Shown one piece after another: positions 20,131 to 30,650 of a stretch of 64,000 bases of DNA. The DNA is from Agarophyton chilense (Eukaryota > Rhodophyta > Florideophyceae > Gracilariales > Gracilariaceae), in contig JARGXX010000075.1 of NCBI GenBank assembly GCA_030374765.1, positions 1,754,561-1,818,560 of the forward strand, given 5' to 3'. The notes beneath the pieces are model-generated. The model ran no database searches. It worked only from the letters and a program-made list of their open reading frames with translations, and was not told the origin of the DNA. The position numbers were made by a program, and so were the translations under genes. The stretch's first letter is position 1. The number at the start of each line of letters is the position of its first letter.

Positions 20131-21834
20131 GCCTGGATCGGTTCTGCTCAACGATGACTTGTTTTTTTACTGAACGAGTCGGCTTTGTCCGTATATTCCT
20201 TCCTGTGGGAAGGATCAGCACTATACAAGAAATCCTTTGTCTGTTTTTACAGAAATAGAATATCTGGTAAATGACTGTAACTGGACCTGAATTTGTAAGC
20301 GCTTGAGTAGACATTGATATTAGGATTGGCTGACCATTTCCGTTGTCCTTTTTATCGATTTTCTTCTTTGATCTCAAGTTTTACTCTATAGAGAGGCATG
20401 CGTACGTGTTCGCAATTTTAAAAAATGTTTCTGTTCGGACTTGAGTTTATATTACATGTACACCAAGAGCATCCAATATAAGCAGAGCTTTGTGGAGAGG
20501 TACAGCGTATGGGTTCTGGGTGTACATGCCCTTCTGGGAGGCGTATGGGAGTAGTAACCCTACCTGTCATACGTGTACAGATGAACTTGGCTGAATTTTT
20601 GCGTCGGGAGTCTACGTTCTGTGTGCGTGTGGTTTCTTGTTTCTCTTTCTCTCCCTCTCTTCTCTTTTTTCTTGACTTTTTTGAAGGGGGCTCCTTTTCG
20701 AGGGTCCCCTTCAAGGGCCCGAGGGAGGGATGGAGGACCGGCAAAAGAAAATGTTACGCAATTAGTGTAAATTGTGAGGTTTGTTTGGAACTCTAGCGTA
20801 AGCACATATTTTTTAAGGGCACTCTGCAAGTATACTGTGCATTTGTTGCGAACAATATTGGTTATGCTGAAAATGGGACGGGTTGTGATGATTTTTTGGT
20901 AGGAGTCGAGAACTGTTTCAATCTATTGGAAAGGGAAAATCGTGAAAAGCGGATCAAGTACTACAGAAAATTGACAAACTATTACCAGTTTATCAGTTTA
21001 TGCCTAAATTGGTTCGGTATTATTGATTTAGTATCGCGACTACATCAAAAACTGAGGAGGCGTTCTTGAAAAAGCCAAAATCCAAACCAGATAGTATTCT
21101 CGACAGAAAAACTACATGCATACTGGTTTTTTTATTTACTGAAAAGTTCTGTTCGGTTTTCACGATTTTCTGACAAGAACGTATCAATAACTAGTAGTTG
21201 CACTTTTGAAATATTGGGAAACTGTTAATGATCTTAAGACAAACTAGAATAATCGTATTGGAGTACTAGAAAATTTAAAAAAACTGTTTATCCACACTAC
21301 AAAAAAGAATTTAAAAACTGTGTTACGGACACAGCATAATTTACAATCCATACATACAACCTCTTAAATAGCACTAGCACCCCCTTTTGCTTGACCCAGA
21401 ACAACTCTCTAAGCAAAAACGCCTAGGCTACCCCCTGCCCCCCATTCTCGTCATTTCCCACTCCCGACACCCCCCCTCTTGAACCCCAAAACCCTGAACC
21501 CGGAACCCCTAACCTTTCCCTCCCCCTCCACTCTTCCCAAAAACCATTTAGGGTTGCCTTGTCCTGCAACGCCTCCCCCGCCACACAACCCCTAAGCCAC
21601 GGTGCGAAAACCCATTTAGGGTTACCTGACTTTGTTTTTTTAACCCCCCCCCCCCCTGCCCTCTCTCTATATATATTTTTTCCCTTTCCCTTTTCCCTTA
21701 TACACTTTACCCCTTACCCTTTTGTTTATAACATGGACAGATGCCCCCCTACATGCTATATGGGTCGGACATAATAGTTTTATCTTCCCCCCTAGTTGTG
21801 GACAGTACACATATACCCCGTATGGACTTGTGTG

Positions 21835-22566
21835 TTTTTCTTTATTGTTTGGACTGGACTTCAGTGATTTTTTTTATTGTTTGGACTGGACTTGAGAGTT
21901 TTTCTTTTCTTGTATGCTGACTTTTCATTTTTTTTCTTGTGAACTAGACTTTTGTGTAAGTGTGTGTGTGTTTTTTTTTTATGCTGACTTTTCGTTTTTC
22001 TCCCCCCTTACTCGCCTGGCTGTACAACAATTTTTTTTCCGTTTCGCACCTTTAGGATTTTATCTGATCGACATGACAGGCTTTTGCCTTGTTGATTGTT
22101 GTTTTCCGAATGTAGTACTGCCACGACAGTTTTTGCTTACCAGTGGTTATTGAGGTGTCTTCCCATAGTGACCTTTGAGCTTTCCCCATGTTGATTTTGA
22201 CTTTAGAGTTTTATAATTTTCTTGAGCCTTTTCTTTCTCCAAAACTGAATTATTAATTGTTTCAGATGTGCATACTATTACTGGTTTGCTTTTGCTTGAG
22301 TTTTGTGACGAGAGAATAGATAAGTATGGGTTTCATTTATCCTAAGGTAGTTGCTTTGGTTTCACAAAAATCGGTTTCAGTTATTCAGTTTTTCAGAAAA
22401 ACTGTTACATTAATATATTTTAGACATTAATCAATTCAGAAAACTATGGTTTTCTGACATTTTTCTCGTTTGAAAATCGGAATTCTGTTGCCCAACTGAA
22501 ACGTTTCTCTTACAGTCCTATTCAAAAATATACGCACGGGCGTGTTTAGCACATATGTAAAGGTTC
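21835..22566. other. pyrimidine-rich intermodule stretch
   Basis: No gene. T-rich sequence with short local duplications: TTATTGTTTGGACTGGACTT twice (near 21842 and 21876) and TATGCTGACTTTTC twice (near 21914 and 21980), plus a short GT run (21961-21970). It sits between the composite units and the first B module. Confidence 0.5.
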
Positions 22567-23518
22567 TATATATATTACAGGTTGTAAGTGTGGGCTGGCG
22601 CTTGGTAAAACGCAGTTGTCAGTAGCGCTTGGTAATTACATACACCAAGCGCCACGCGCTGCATTCGACGTATGTGCGATTTTGACCCCCTGGATGGAAA
22701 ACGTTGTGCTGGAGAGCGCGTATGACACATTGGCACTCTCAAAAAATCGTGGCTAATTGTGCTCAGGCGCTTCGTTCGGGTAACGTAGCGCGCGACTTGC
22801 CAGATGTTGGGGCGCAGCACCCATTTTCGCAATATTTGCTTTTGAAAAAATCATAAATTTTACGCGCGCTGGGCTTTCTGCCAAATCCTGCGTTTGCACA
22901 TGCGTTATTGTAACATTTTTGCTACACAACGTGGAGGCGTGCGTCGAGTGTGGCACTCAAAGGCGCTTGGTTTCAGCCACATCTCCGCTGCACAGTCGAG
23001 CTGTGTTGTAAGCTGGATAATGTGCGAAATTTTTATCAAAAGAAAGGGTTAGGGTATGCGTTTGCGCTTGGTTCTGTGGCGATTTCGTGGAGGCAGTTGG
23101 CACATTGTCAGGCGTTTTGTATGTGCGTTTTTGGGGTCGTGGACGCGGCTAAAAAAGGTGCGTTTGCGCTTGGTTCTAGGATGGTTTTCATATCCGGCAA
23201 CACTGGGGGCCGATATTCGTTGGTATTGTCAAGTTCAATGTAGGTTGAGTGTGGTGAGTAGTAGGTCAGGCGAGTGCTAGCGCCACACTCTCAGCTAAAG
23301 AAGACGCGTGCAGTGCGTTTAGTGAGGTAGGGATGACGTATGCTTAACGATGCCAGGTAGGGTCTTATGACGTTAAGGTTTGTCCAACAGTGCCATCTCC
23401 ACAAAGCAGCTATTGGTCAGGGCCTACGGGAGTTTACGTTTTCGTACAGGAAACCATTGTGTACGGGCTTTTACAGGTTTCAGAGGTTTAGGAGTTTAGG
23501 GGTTTTAGGGGAAGCTTT
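22567..23518. repeat. subterminal B module, copy 1 (truncated)
   Basis: Starts at the sharp edge TATATATATTACAGG after CT and matches 27041-28010 and 29046-30016. It ends in a telomere-like block (23475-23511) at GCTTTACCT, where the 840-bp repeat begins. Several open frames of 60-134 codons are conserved between copies only because the copies are young; none has a recognisable motif. The module contains six copies of the 9-mer GCGCTTGGT or its complement. Confidence 0.85.
22598..23174. promoter_or_regulatory. iterated GCGCTTGGT motif, six sites
   Basis: Exact 9-mers GCGCTTGGT at 22598, 22625, 22963, 23064 and 23166, and the complement ACCAAGCGC at 22644. The sites at 22625 and 22644 face each other and can form a hairpin. 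The same set is kept in the other full B copies. Binding sites for a protein or a replication element are possible; the function is unknown. Confidence 0.5.
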
Positions 23519-25718
23519 ACCTGAATATATTGGTGTTTTGGCATGCTGAAAAATCAATGAATTTTTTGATGTCTGTGTCTGAGTTGAAAACAGGGCCGGC
23601 CAGACAAAAAATTGTAAAAATTATGCTGTGGCGCAGGTCAAGCAGCCAGACATGTATTTTGATTAAATCTACCGAATAGCAGGCCTCAGTACACCGCAAA
23701 TGCAAGTCTGATCGAGACTAGAAAAGCGCGATAGAAGGTGCCAAAAATGGAGGTTGTCCGAGACAAAACGGGTGTCTGAGACAAAACGGGTGTCTGAGAC
23801 ACCACGGGTGTGTATGAACTTGTGACAGTTGCCATACCAAACTCATCTCTGGGCACTGGACTACACGTTGCACGGGCATGTAACGCGGCTAAACACGTAG
23901 GAAGACGTGTGAGGGAGGATCTTAGAGAAATCCAAAGTGTACAGTTGAACATGGTGGCCGCTAGATGATCTGATCTAATTTTCGAAAAGCTTCGGATTTG
24001 GGTGTGTTTGGGAGGGGTTTTACAATCTGAGAAAAGGTCTTTGCCGTGTGTGCGGTAGACGGCAGATGACTAGCTCGTGATTCACCGAACTGTGGACACG
24101 CACAAGTAGGGCTGAGGAGAGTGTGTTGGATGTGAATGATGTGTAAGAGTGCTGAAGAGGGACCGAGTTGGACACAAAAACCGTGTGATGATTGGCGTTT
24201 TAGCATGCCGAAAAATGTTTGAATGACTTGCAGTCCCTTGAGAAAAGAGGTGGGTTTAGGGGAAGATGCACCATTACGGGGTTTTATATTTGCAGTAAGG
24301 AAAACAATCTTCAATATAATGGTGTTTTAGTAAGCTGAAAAGGCATTGAATTCTAAACCCCTGAATATATTGGTGTTTTGGCATGCTGAAAAATCAATGA
24401 ATTTTTTGATGTCTGTGTCTGAGTTGAAAACAGGGCCGGCCAGACAAAAAATTGTAAAAATTATGCTGTGGCGCAGGTCAAGCAGCCAGACATGTATTTT
24501 GATTAAATCTACCGAATAGCAGGCCTCAGTACACCGCAAATGCAAGTCTGATCGAGACTAGAAAAGCGCGATAGAAGGTGCCAAAAATGGAGGTTGTCCG
24601 AGACAAAACGGGTGTCCGAGACAAAACGGGTGTCTGAGACACCACGGGTGTGTATGAACTTGTGACAGTTGCCATACCAAACTCATCCCTGGGCACTGGA
24701 CTACACGTTGCACGGGCATGTAACGCGGCTAAACACGTAGGAAGACGTGTGAGGGAGGATCTTAGAGAAATCCAAAGTGTACAGTTGAACATGGTGGCCG
24801 CTAGATGATCTGATCTAATTTTCGAAAAGCTTCGGATTTGGGTGTGTTTGGGAGGGGTTTTACAATCTGAGAAAAGGTCTTTGCCGTGTGTGCGGTAGAC
24901 GGCAGATGACTAGCTCGTGATTCACCGAACTGTGGACACGCACAAGTAGGGCTGAGGAGAGTGTGTTGGATGTGAATGATGTGTAAGAGTGCTGAAGAGG
25001 GACCGAGTTGGACACAAAAACCGTGTGATGATTGGCGTTTTAGCATGCCGAAAAATGTTTGAATGACTTGCAGTCCCTTGAGAAAAAAGGTGGGTTTAGG
25101 GGAAGATGCACCATTACGGGGTTTTATATTTGCAGTAAGGAAAACAATCTTCAATATAATGGTGTTTTAGTAAGCTGAAAAGGCATTGAATTCTAAACCC
25201 CTGAATATATTGGTGTTTTGGCATGCTGAAAAATCAATGAATTTTTTGATGTCTGTGTCTGAGTTGAAAACAGGGCCGGCCAGACAAAAAATTGTAAAAA
25301 TTATGCTGTGGCGCAGGTCAAGCAGCCAGACATGTATTTTGATTAAATCTACCGAATAGCAGGCCTCAGTACACCGCAAATGCAAGTCTGATCGAGACTA
25401 GAAAAGCGCGATAGAAGGTGCCAAAAATGGAGGTTGTCCGAGACAAAACGGGTGTCTGAGACAAAACGGGTGTCTGAGACACCACGGGTGTGTATGAACT
25501 TGTGACAGTTGCCATACCAAACTCATCCCTGGGCACTGGACTACACGTTGCACGGGCATGTAACGCGGCTAAACACGTAGGAAGACGTGTGAGGGAGGAT
25601 CTTAGAGAAATCCAAAGTGTACAGTTGAACATGGTGGCCGCTAGATGATCTGATCTAATTTTCGAAAAGCTTCGGATGTGGGTGTGTTTGGGAGGGGTTT
25701 TACAATCTGAGAAAAGGT
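23519..25718. repeat. 840-bp tandem repeat (C), 2.6 copies
   Basis: Units start with GAATATATTGGTGTTTTGGC at 23522, 24362 and 25202, exactly 840 bases apart, over 99 percent identical. The third copy is cut at 25718 by a B fragment. Each full unit carries an 88-codon ATG frame on the minus strand and three tandem ACAAAACGGGTGTC-like 18-mers. Each unit ends with CTAAACCCCT, a C-strand telomere motif. The motif AATAT.TTGGTGTTTTGGCATGC recurs in diverged form three times per unit. No protein family is recognised. Confidence 0.9.
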
Positions 25719-25844
25719 CTATATATATTACAGGTTGTAAGTGTGGGCTGGCGCTTGGTAAAACGCAGTTGTCAGTAGCGCTTGGTAATTACATACACCA
25801 AGCGCCACGCGCTGCATTCGACGTATGTGCGATTTTGACCCCCT
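25719..25844. repeat. B module fragment, 126 bp
   Basis: Starts at the same TATATATATTACAGG edge and follows the first part of module B to GATTTTGACCCCCT, where it rejoins a C repeat. The left junction lies inside a C unit (GGTCT, then TTGCC in intact copies). The right junction is at a CCCCTG shared by B and C. Confidence 0.85.
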
Positions 25845-27040
25845 GAATATATTGGTGTTTTGGCATGCTGAAAAATCAATGAATTTTTTGATGTCTGTGT
25901 CTGAGTTGAAAACAGGGCCGGCCAGACAAAAAATTGTAAAAATTATGCTGTGGCGCAGGTCAAGCAGCCAGACATGTATTTTGATTGAATCTACCGAATA
26001 GCAGGCCTCAGTACACCGCCAATGCAAGTCTGATCTAGACTAGAAAAACGCGATAGAAGGTGCCAAAAATGGAGGTTGTCCGAGACAAAACGGGTGTCTG
26101 AGACAAAACGGGTGTCTGAGACACCACGGATGTGTATGAACTTGTGACAGTTGCCATACCAAACTCATCTCTGGGCACTGGACTATACGTTGCACGGGCC
26201 TGAATATATTGGTGTTTTGGCATGCTGAAAAATCAATGAATTTTTTGATGTCTGTGTCTGAGTTGAAAACAGGGCCGGCCAGACAAAAAATTGTAAAAAT
26301 TATGCTGTGGCGCAGGTCAAGCAGCCAGACATGTATTTTGATTAAATCTACCGAATAGCAGGCCTCAGTACACCGCAAATGCAAGTCTGATCGAGACTAG
26401 AAAAGCGCGATAGAAGGTGCCAAAAATGGAGGTTGTCCGAGACAAAACGGGTGTCCGAGACAAAACGGGTGTCTGAGACACCACGGGTGTGTATGAACTT
26501 GTGACAGTTGCCATACCAAACTCATCCCTGGGCACTGGACTACACGTTGCACGGGCATGTAACGCGGCTAAACACGTAGGAAGACGTGTGAGGGAGGATC
26601 TTAGAGAAATCCAAAGTGTACAGTTGAACATGGTGGCCGCTAGATGATCTGATCTAATTTTCGAAAAGCTTCGGATTTGGGTGTGTTTGGGAGGGGTTTT
26701 ACAATCTGAGAAAAGGTCTTTGCCGTGTGTGCGGTAGACGGCAGATGACTAGCTCGTGATTCACCGAACTGTGGACACGCACAAGTAGGGCTGAGGAGAG
26801 TGTGTTGGATGTGAATGATGTGTAAGAGTGCTGAAGAGGGACCGAGTTGGACACAAAAACCGTGTGATGATTGGCGTTTTAGCATGCCGAAAAATGTTTG
26901 AATGACTTGCAGTCCCTTGAGAAAAGAGGTGGGTTTAGGGGAAGATGCACCATTACGGGGTTTTATATTTGCAGTAAGGAAAACAATCTTCAATATAATG
27001 GTGTTTTAGTAAGCTGAAAAGGCATTGAATTCTAAACCCC
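25845..27040. repeat. 840-bp repeat (C): partial copy and full copy
   Basis: A truncated unit (25845-26198, ending at GCACGGGC) is followed by a full unit (26199-27040). The partial copy is the most diverged of all, for example GATTGAATC for GATTAAATC. The full one ends in CTAAACCCCT and abuts B at 27041. Confidence 0.85.
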
Positions 27041-27951
27041 TATATATATTACAGGTTGTAAGTGTGGGCTGGCGCTTGGTAAAACGCAGTTGTCAGTAGC
27101 GCTTGGTAATTACATACACCAAGCGCCACGCGCTGCATTCGACGTATGTGCGATTTTGACCCCCTGGATGGAAAACGTTGTGCTGGAGAGCGCGTATGAC
27201 ACATTGGCACGCTCAAAAAATCGTGGCTAATTGCGCTCAGGCGCTTCGTTCGGGTAACGTAGCGCGCGAATTGCCAGATGTTGGCGCGCAGCACCCATTT
27301 TCGCAATATTTGCATTTGAAAAAATCATAAATTTTAGGCGCGCTGGGCTTTCTGCCAAATCCTGCGTTTGCACATGTTTTATTGTAACATTTTTGCTGCA
27401 CAACGTGGAGGCGTGCGTCGAGTGTGGCACTCAAAGGCGCTTGGTTTCAGCCACATCTCCGCTGCACAGTCGAGCTGTGTTGTAAGCTGGATAATGTGCG
27501 AAATTTTTATCAAAAGAAAGGGTTGTGTTATGCGTTTGCGCTTGGTTCTGTGGCTATTTCGTGGAGGCAGATGGCACATTGTCAGGCGTTTTGTATGTGC
27601 GTTTTTGGGGTCGTGTACGCGGCTGAAAAAGGTGCGTTTGCGCTTGGTTCTAGGATGGTTTTCATATCCGGCAACACTGGGGGTCGATATTCGATGGTAT
27701 TGCCAAGTTCAATGTAGGTTGAGTGTGGTGAGTAGTAGGTCACGCGAGTGCTGGCGCCACACTCTCAGCTAAAGAAGACGCGTGCAGTGCGTTTAGTGAG
27801 GTAGGGATGACGTATGCTTAACGATGACAGGTAGATTCTTATGACGTTAAGGTTTGTCCAACAGTGGCATCGCCACTAAGTAGCTATCGGTCAGGGCCTA
27901 CGGGAGTTTACGTTTTCGTAGAGGAAAGCATTGTGTACGGGCTTTTACAGG

Positions 27952-28220
27952 TTTCAGGGGTTTAGGGGTTTAGGGGTTTAGGGGTTTAGGGGTTTTAGGA
28001 GAAGCTTTACCTTTATGGGATTTTGAAGTTACGGAGAGGAAAACATTGTGTAGGGGTTTTAGGGGTTTTAGAGGTTCAGGGGTTCAGGGGTTCAGGGGGT
28101 TTAGGGGAAACTTTACCTTTATGGGATTTTTTATTTACGGAGAGGAAAACATTGTTTAGGGGCTGGAGGGCTTTAGGGGTTTTAGGGGAAGCTTTTCGTT
28201 TATTGGATTTTAGGGGTTTT
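27952..28220. repeat. interstitial telomere-like blocks
   Basis: Runs of GGGGTTTA and GGGGTTTTA units at 27952-28000, 28053-28105 and 28155-28215, separated by a recurring filler (GCTTTACCTTTATGGGATTTT then GGAGAGGAAAACATTGT). This makes about a 100-bp higher-order repeat. The polarity equals that of the chromosome end. The same blocks occur at 29958-30226 in the distal copy and at 23475-23511. Confidence 0.85.
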
Positions 28221-28644
28221 AGGAGTCTAGAGTCGAGACGTCAAGTTCCATTATAGTACGAATGCGTGGTGAACAGATTGTTTGAGGGTGTACTCGATAT
28301 CTGCGGTGGTTGGATAAAGTTCTGTGTTGAGCGACCTGCATTCGATAAGTGTACTGGGCTTTATGTGTAGGACTGATATAGAGTGTAGGTTGTTTCGTTA
28401 CACTGTATTTTTGAGGCGGAGTTGGGGTATTTAGGGGCTGAGGTTGAGCTGGAGATAGAGTCGTTTGAATAACGCTTGTTGCTGGGTTGGGTGTAATGTA
28501 ACGGTCGAATATGGGGTGTTTGGCGTTATACTTAAGTATAAAGAGTAGGAAATGTGGTTTTCTGTGGCAAGGAAGAGAGTTGAAAGCAAAATGGAGAAAG
28601 AAGAATGGGTGTTTATTGTACCGGGTTGGAATCTAAAATCGTGC

Positions 28645-29045
28645 TTAAATGAGTGTTGTGGTTGACTTCCACCAAGCTGCAAGGCGTAGAATGTTGGGTA
28701 CGGCAAAGTGGTTGTTGTGTGTTAACCAATCATGAAACATGGCGTCTATTTCAAGGTGGAGGGGTGAGGAATCTTGGGAGGATTGGGAAATGGAGTTGAA
28801 CTTGGATTGCATGCGGCCGTCAAAGAGGTGGAGTGCAATTTCGGAGCGAGTTTTGGAGCATGTTCGCCACAAGACCCATGCCAGTTGATAGAGCGAAATG
28901 AAGATGCAGTGTCTTGTTCCAAAAGTGTGCGGTTGAGAATGAGTTTTGAGTCCCTTGCAGAATCCGAGATGGCAACGGTAGCAGGTTCCTTGAGGTGATT
29001 TATCGAACCTGCAGTTGCGCGATATATGGTGCGGCGAAAAGCATC
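28645..29045 (-). pseudogene. helicase gene C-terminal fragment
   Basis: Identical in frame to the last 130 or so codons of the gene at 30651-34520, ending in the same TAA. It is cut at 29045, just after the first cysteines of the C-terminal zinc region, by the edge of the next B module. It has no start and cannot be a working gene. Confidence 0.9.
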
Positions 29046-30650
29046 TATATATATTACAGGTTGTAAGTGTGGGCTGGCGCTTGGTAAAACGCGGTTGTCA
29101 GTAGCGCTTGGTAATTACATACACCAAGCGCCACGCGCTGCATTCGACGTATGTGCGATTTTGACCCCCTGGATGGAAAACGTTGTGCTGGAGAGCGCGT
29201 ATGACACATTGGCACGCTCAAAAAATCGTGGCTAATTGCGCTCAGGCGCTTCGTTCGGGTAACGTAGCGCGCGACTTGCCAGATGTTGGGGCGCAGCACC
29301 CATTTTCGCAATTTTTGCTTTTGAAAAAATCATAAATTTTTAGGCGCGCTGGGCTTCCTGCCAAATCCTGCGTTTGCACATGTTTTATTGTAACATTTTT
29401 GCTGCACAACGTGGAGGCGTGCGTCGAGTGTGGCACTCAAAGGCGCTTGGTTTCAGCCACATCTCCGCTGCACAGTCGAGCTGTGTTGTAAGCTGGATAA
29501 TGTGCGAAATTTTTATCAAAAGAAAGGGTTGTGTTATGCGTTTGCGCTTGGTTCTGTGGCTATTTCGTGGAGGCAGATGGCACATTGTCAGGCGTTTTGT
29601 ATGTGCGTTTTTGGGGTCGTGTACGCGGCTGAAAAAGGTGCGTTTGCGCTTGGTTCTAGGATGGTTTTCATATCCGGCAACACTGGGGGTCGATATTCGA
29701 TGGTATTGCCAAGTTCAATGTAGGTTGAGTGTGGTGAGTAGTAGGTCACGCGAGTGCTGGCGCCACACTCTCAGCTAAAGAAGACGCGTGCAGTGCGTTT
29801 AGTGAGGTAGGGATGACGTATGCTTAACGATGACAGGTAGATTCTTATGACGTTAAGGTTTGTCCAACAGTGGCATCGCCACTAAGTAGCTATCGGTCAG
29901 GGCCTACGGGAGTTTACGTTTTCGTAGAGGAAACCATTTTGTACGGGCTTTTACAGGTTTCAGGGGTTTAGGGGTTTAGGGGTTTAGGGGTTTAGGGGTT
30001 TTAGGAGAAGCTTTACCTTTATGGGATTTTGAAGTTACGGAGAGGAAAACATTGTGTAGGGGTTTTAGGGGTTTTAGAGGTTCAGGGGTTCAGGGGTTCA
30101 GGGGGTTTAGGGGAAACTTTACCTTTATGGGATTTTTTATTTACGGAGAGGAAAACATTGTTTAGGGGCTGGAGGGCTTTAGGGGTTTTAGGGGAAGCTT
30201 TGCGTTTATTGGATTTTAGGGGTTTTAGGAGTCTAGAGTCGAGACGTCAAGTTCCATTATAGTACGAATGCGTGGTGAACAGATTGTTTGAGGGTGTACT
30301 CGATATCTGCGGTGGTTGGATAAAGTTCTGTGTTGAGCGACCTGCATTCGATAAGTGTACTGGGCTTTATGTGTAGGACTGATATAGAGTGTAGGTTGTT
30401 TCGTTACACTGTATTTTTGAGGCGGAGTTGGGGTATTTAGGGGCTGAGGTTGAGCTGGAGATAGAGTCGTTTGAATAACGCTTGTTGCTGGGTTGGGTGT
30501 AATGTAACGGTCGAATATGGGGTGTTTGGCGTTATACTTAAGTATAAAGAGTAGGAAATGTGGTTTTCTGTGGCAAGGAAGAGAGTTGAAAGCAAAATGG
30601 AGAAAGAAGAATGGGTGTTTATTGTACCGGGTTGGAATCTAAAATCGTGC
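29046..30650. repeat. 2.0-kb tandem duplication, distal copy (non-coding part)
   Basis: Module B (29046-29957), telomere-like blocks (29958-30226) and the 3' flank of the helicase gene (30230-30650). No gene is supported here. The B motif set (GCGCTTGGT) is retained. The 3' flank is probably the untranslated end of the helicase transcript; a clear polyadenylation signal is not visible. Confidence 0.85.

Larger units (their letters stand above)
18133..21834. repeat. composite unit 2, right part (duplicate of 3642-7332)
   Basis: Co-linear with 3642-7332 through ORF1, the 28S fragment and spacer, at an offset of about 14.47 kb, with scattered substitutions and small indels. Its right edge is at TATGGACTTGTGTG, the same sequence at which unit 1 joins the LINE of unit 2. 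With 7333-10109 it makes a 6.48 kb unit once the 8-kb transposon is removed. Confidence 0.9.
27041..29045. repeat. 2.0-kb tandem duplication, proximal copy
   Basis: Matches 29046-31051 at 2005-2006 bases offset with very few differences. It contains module B (27041-27950), three telomere-like blocks, the 3' flank of the helicase gene and the tail of its coding sequence. It ends at GCATCT, where the distal copy continues into the rest of the helicase gene. Confidence 0.95.

Noticed and set aside
23686..27000. 88- and 117-codon minus-strand frames repeated in each C unit
   Set aside because: Conserved only because the units are recent copies; the 117-codon frame starts at TTG, and neither shows any motif.
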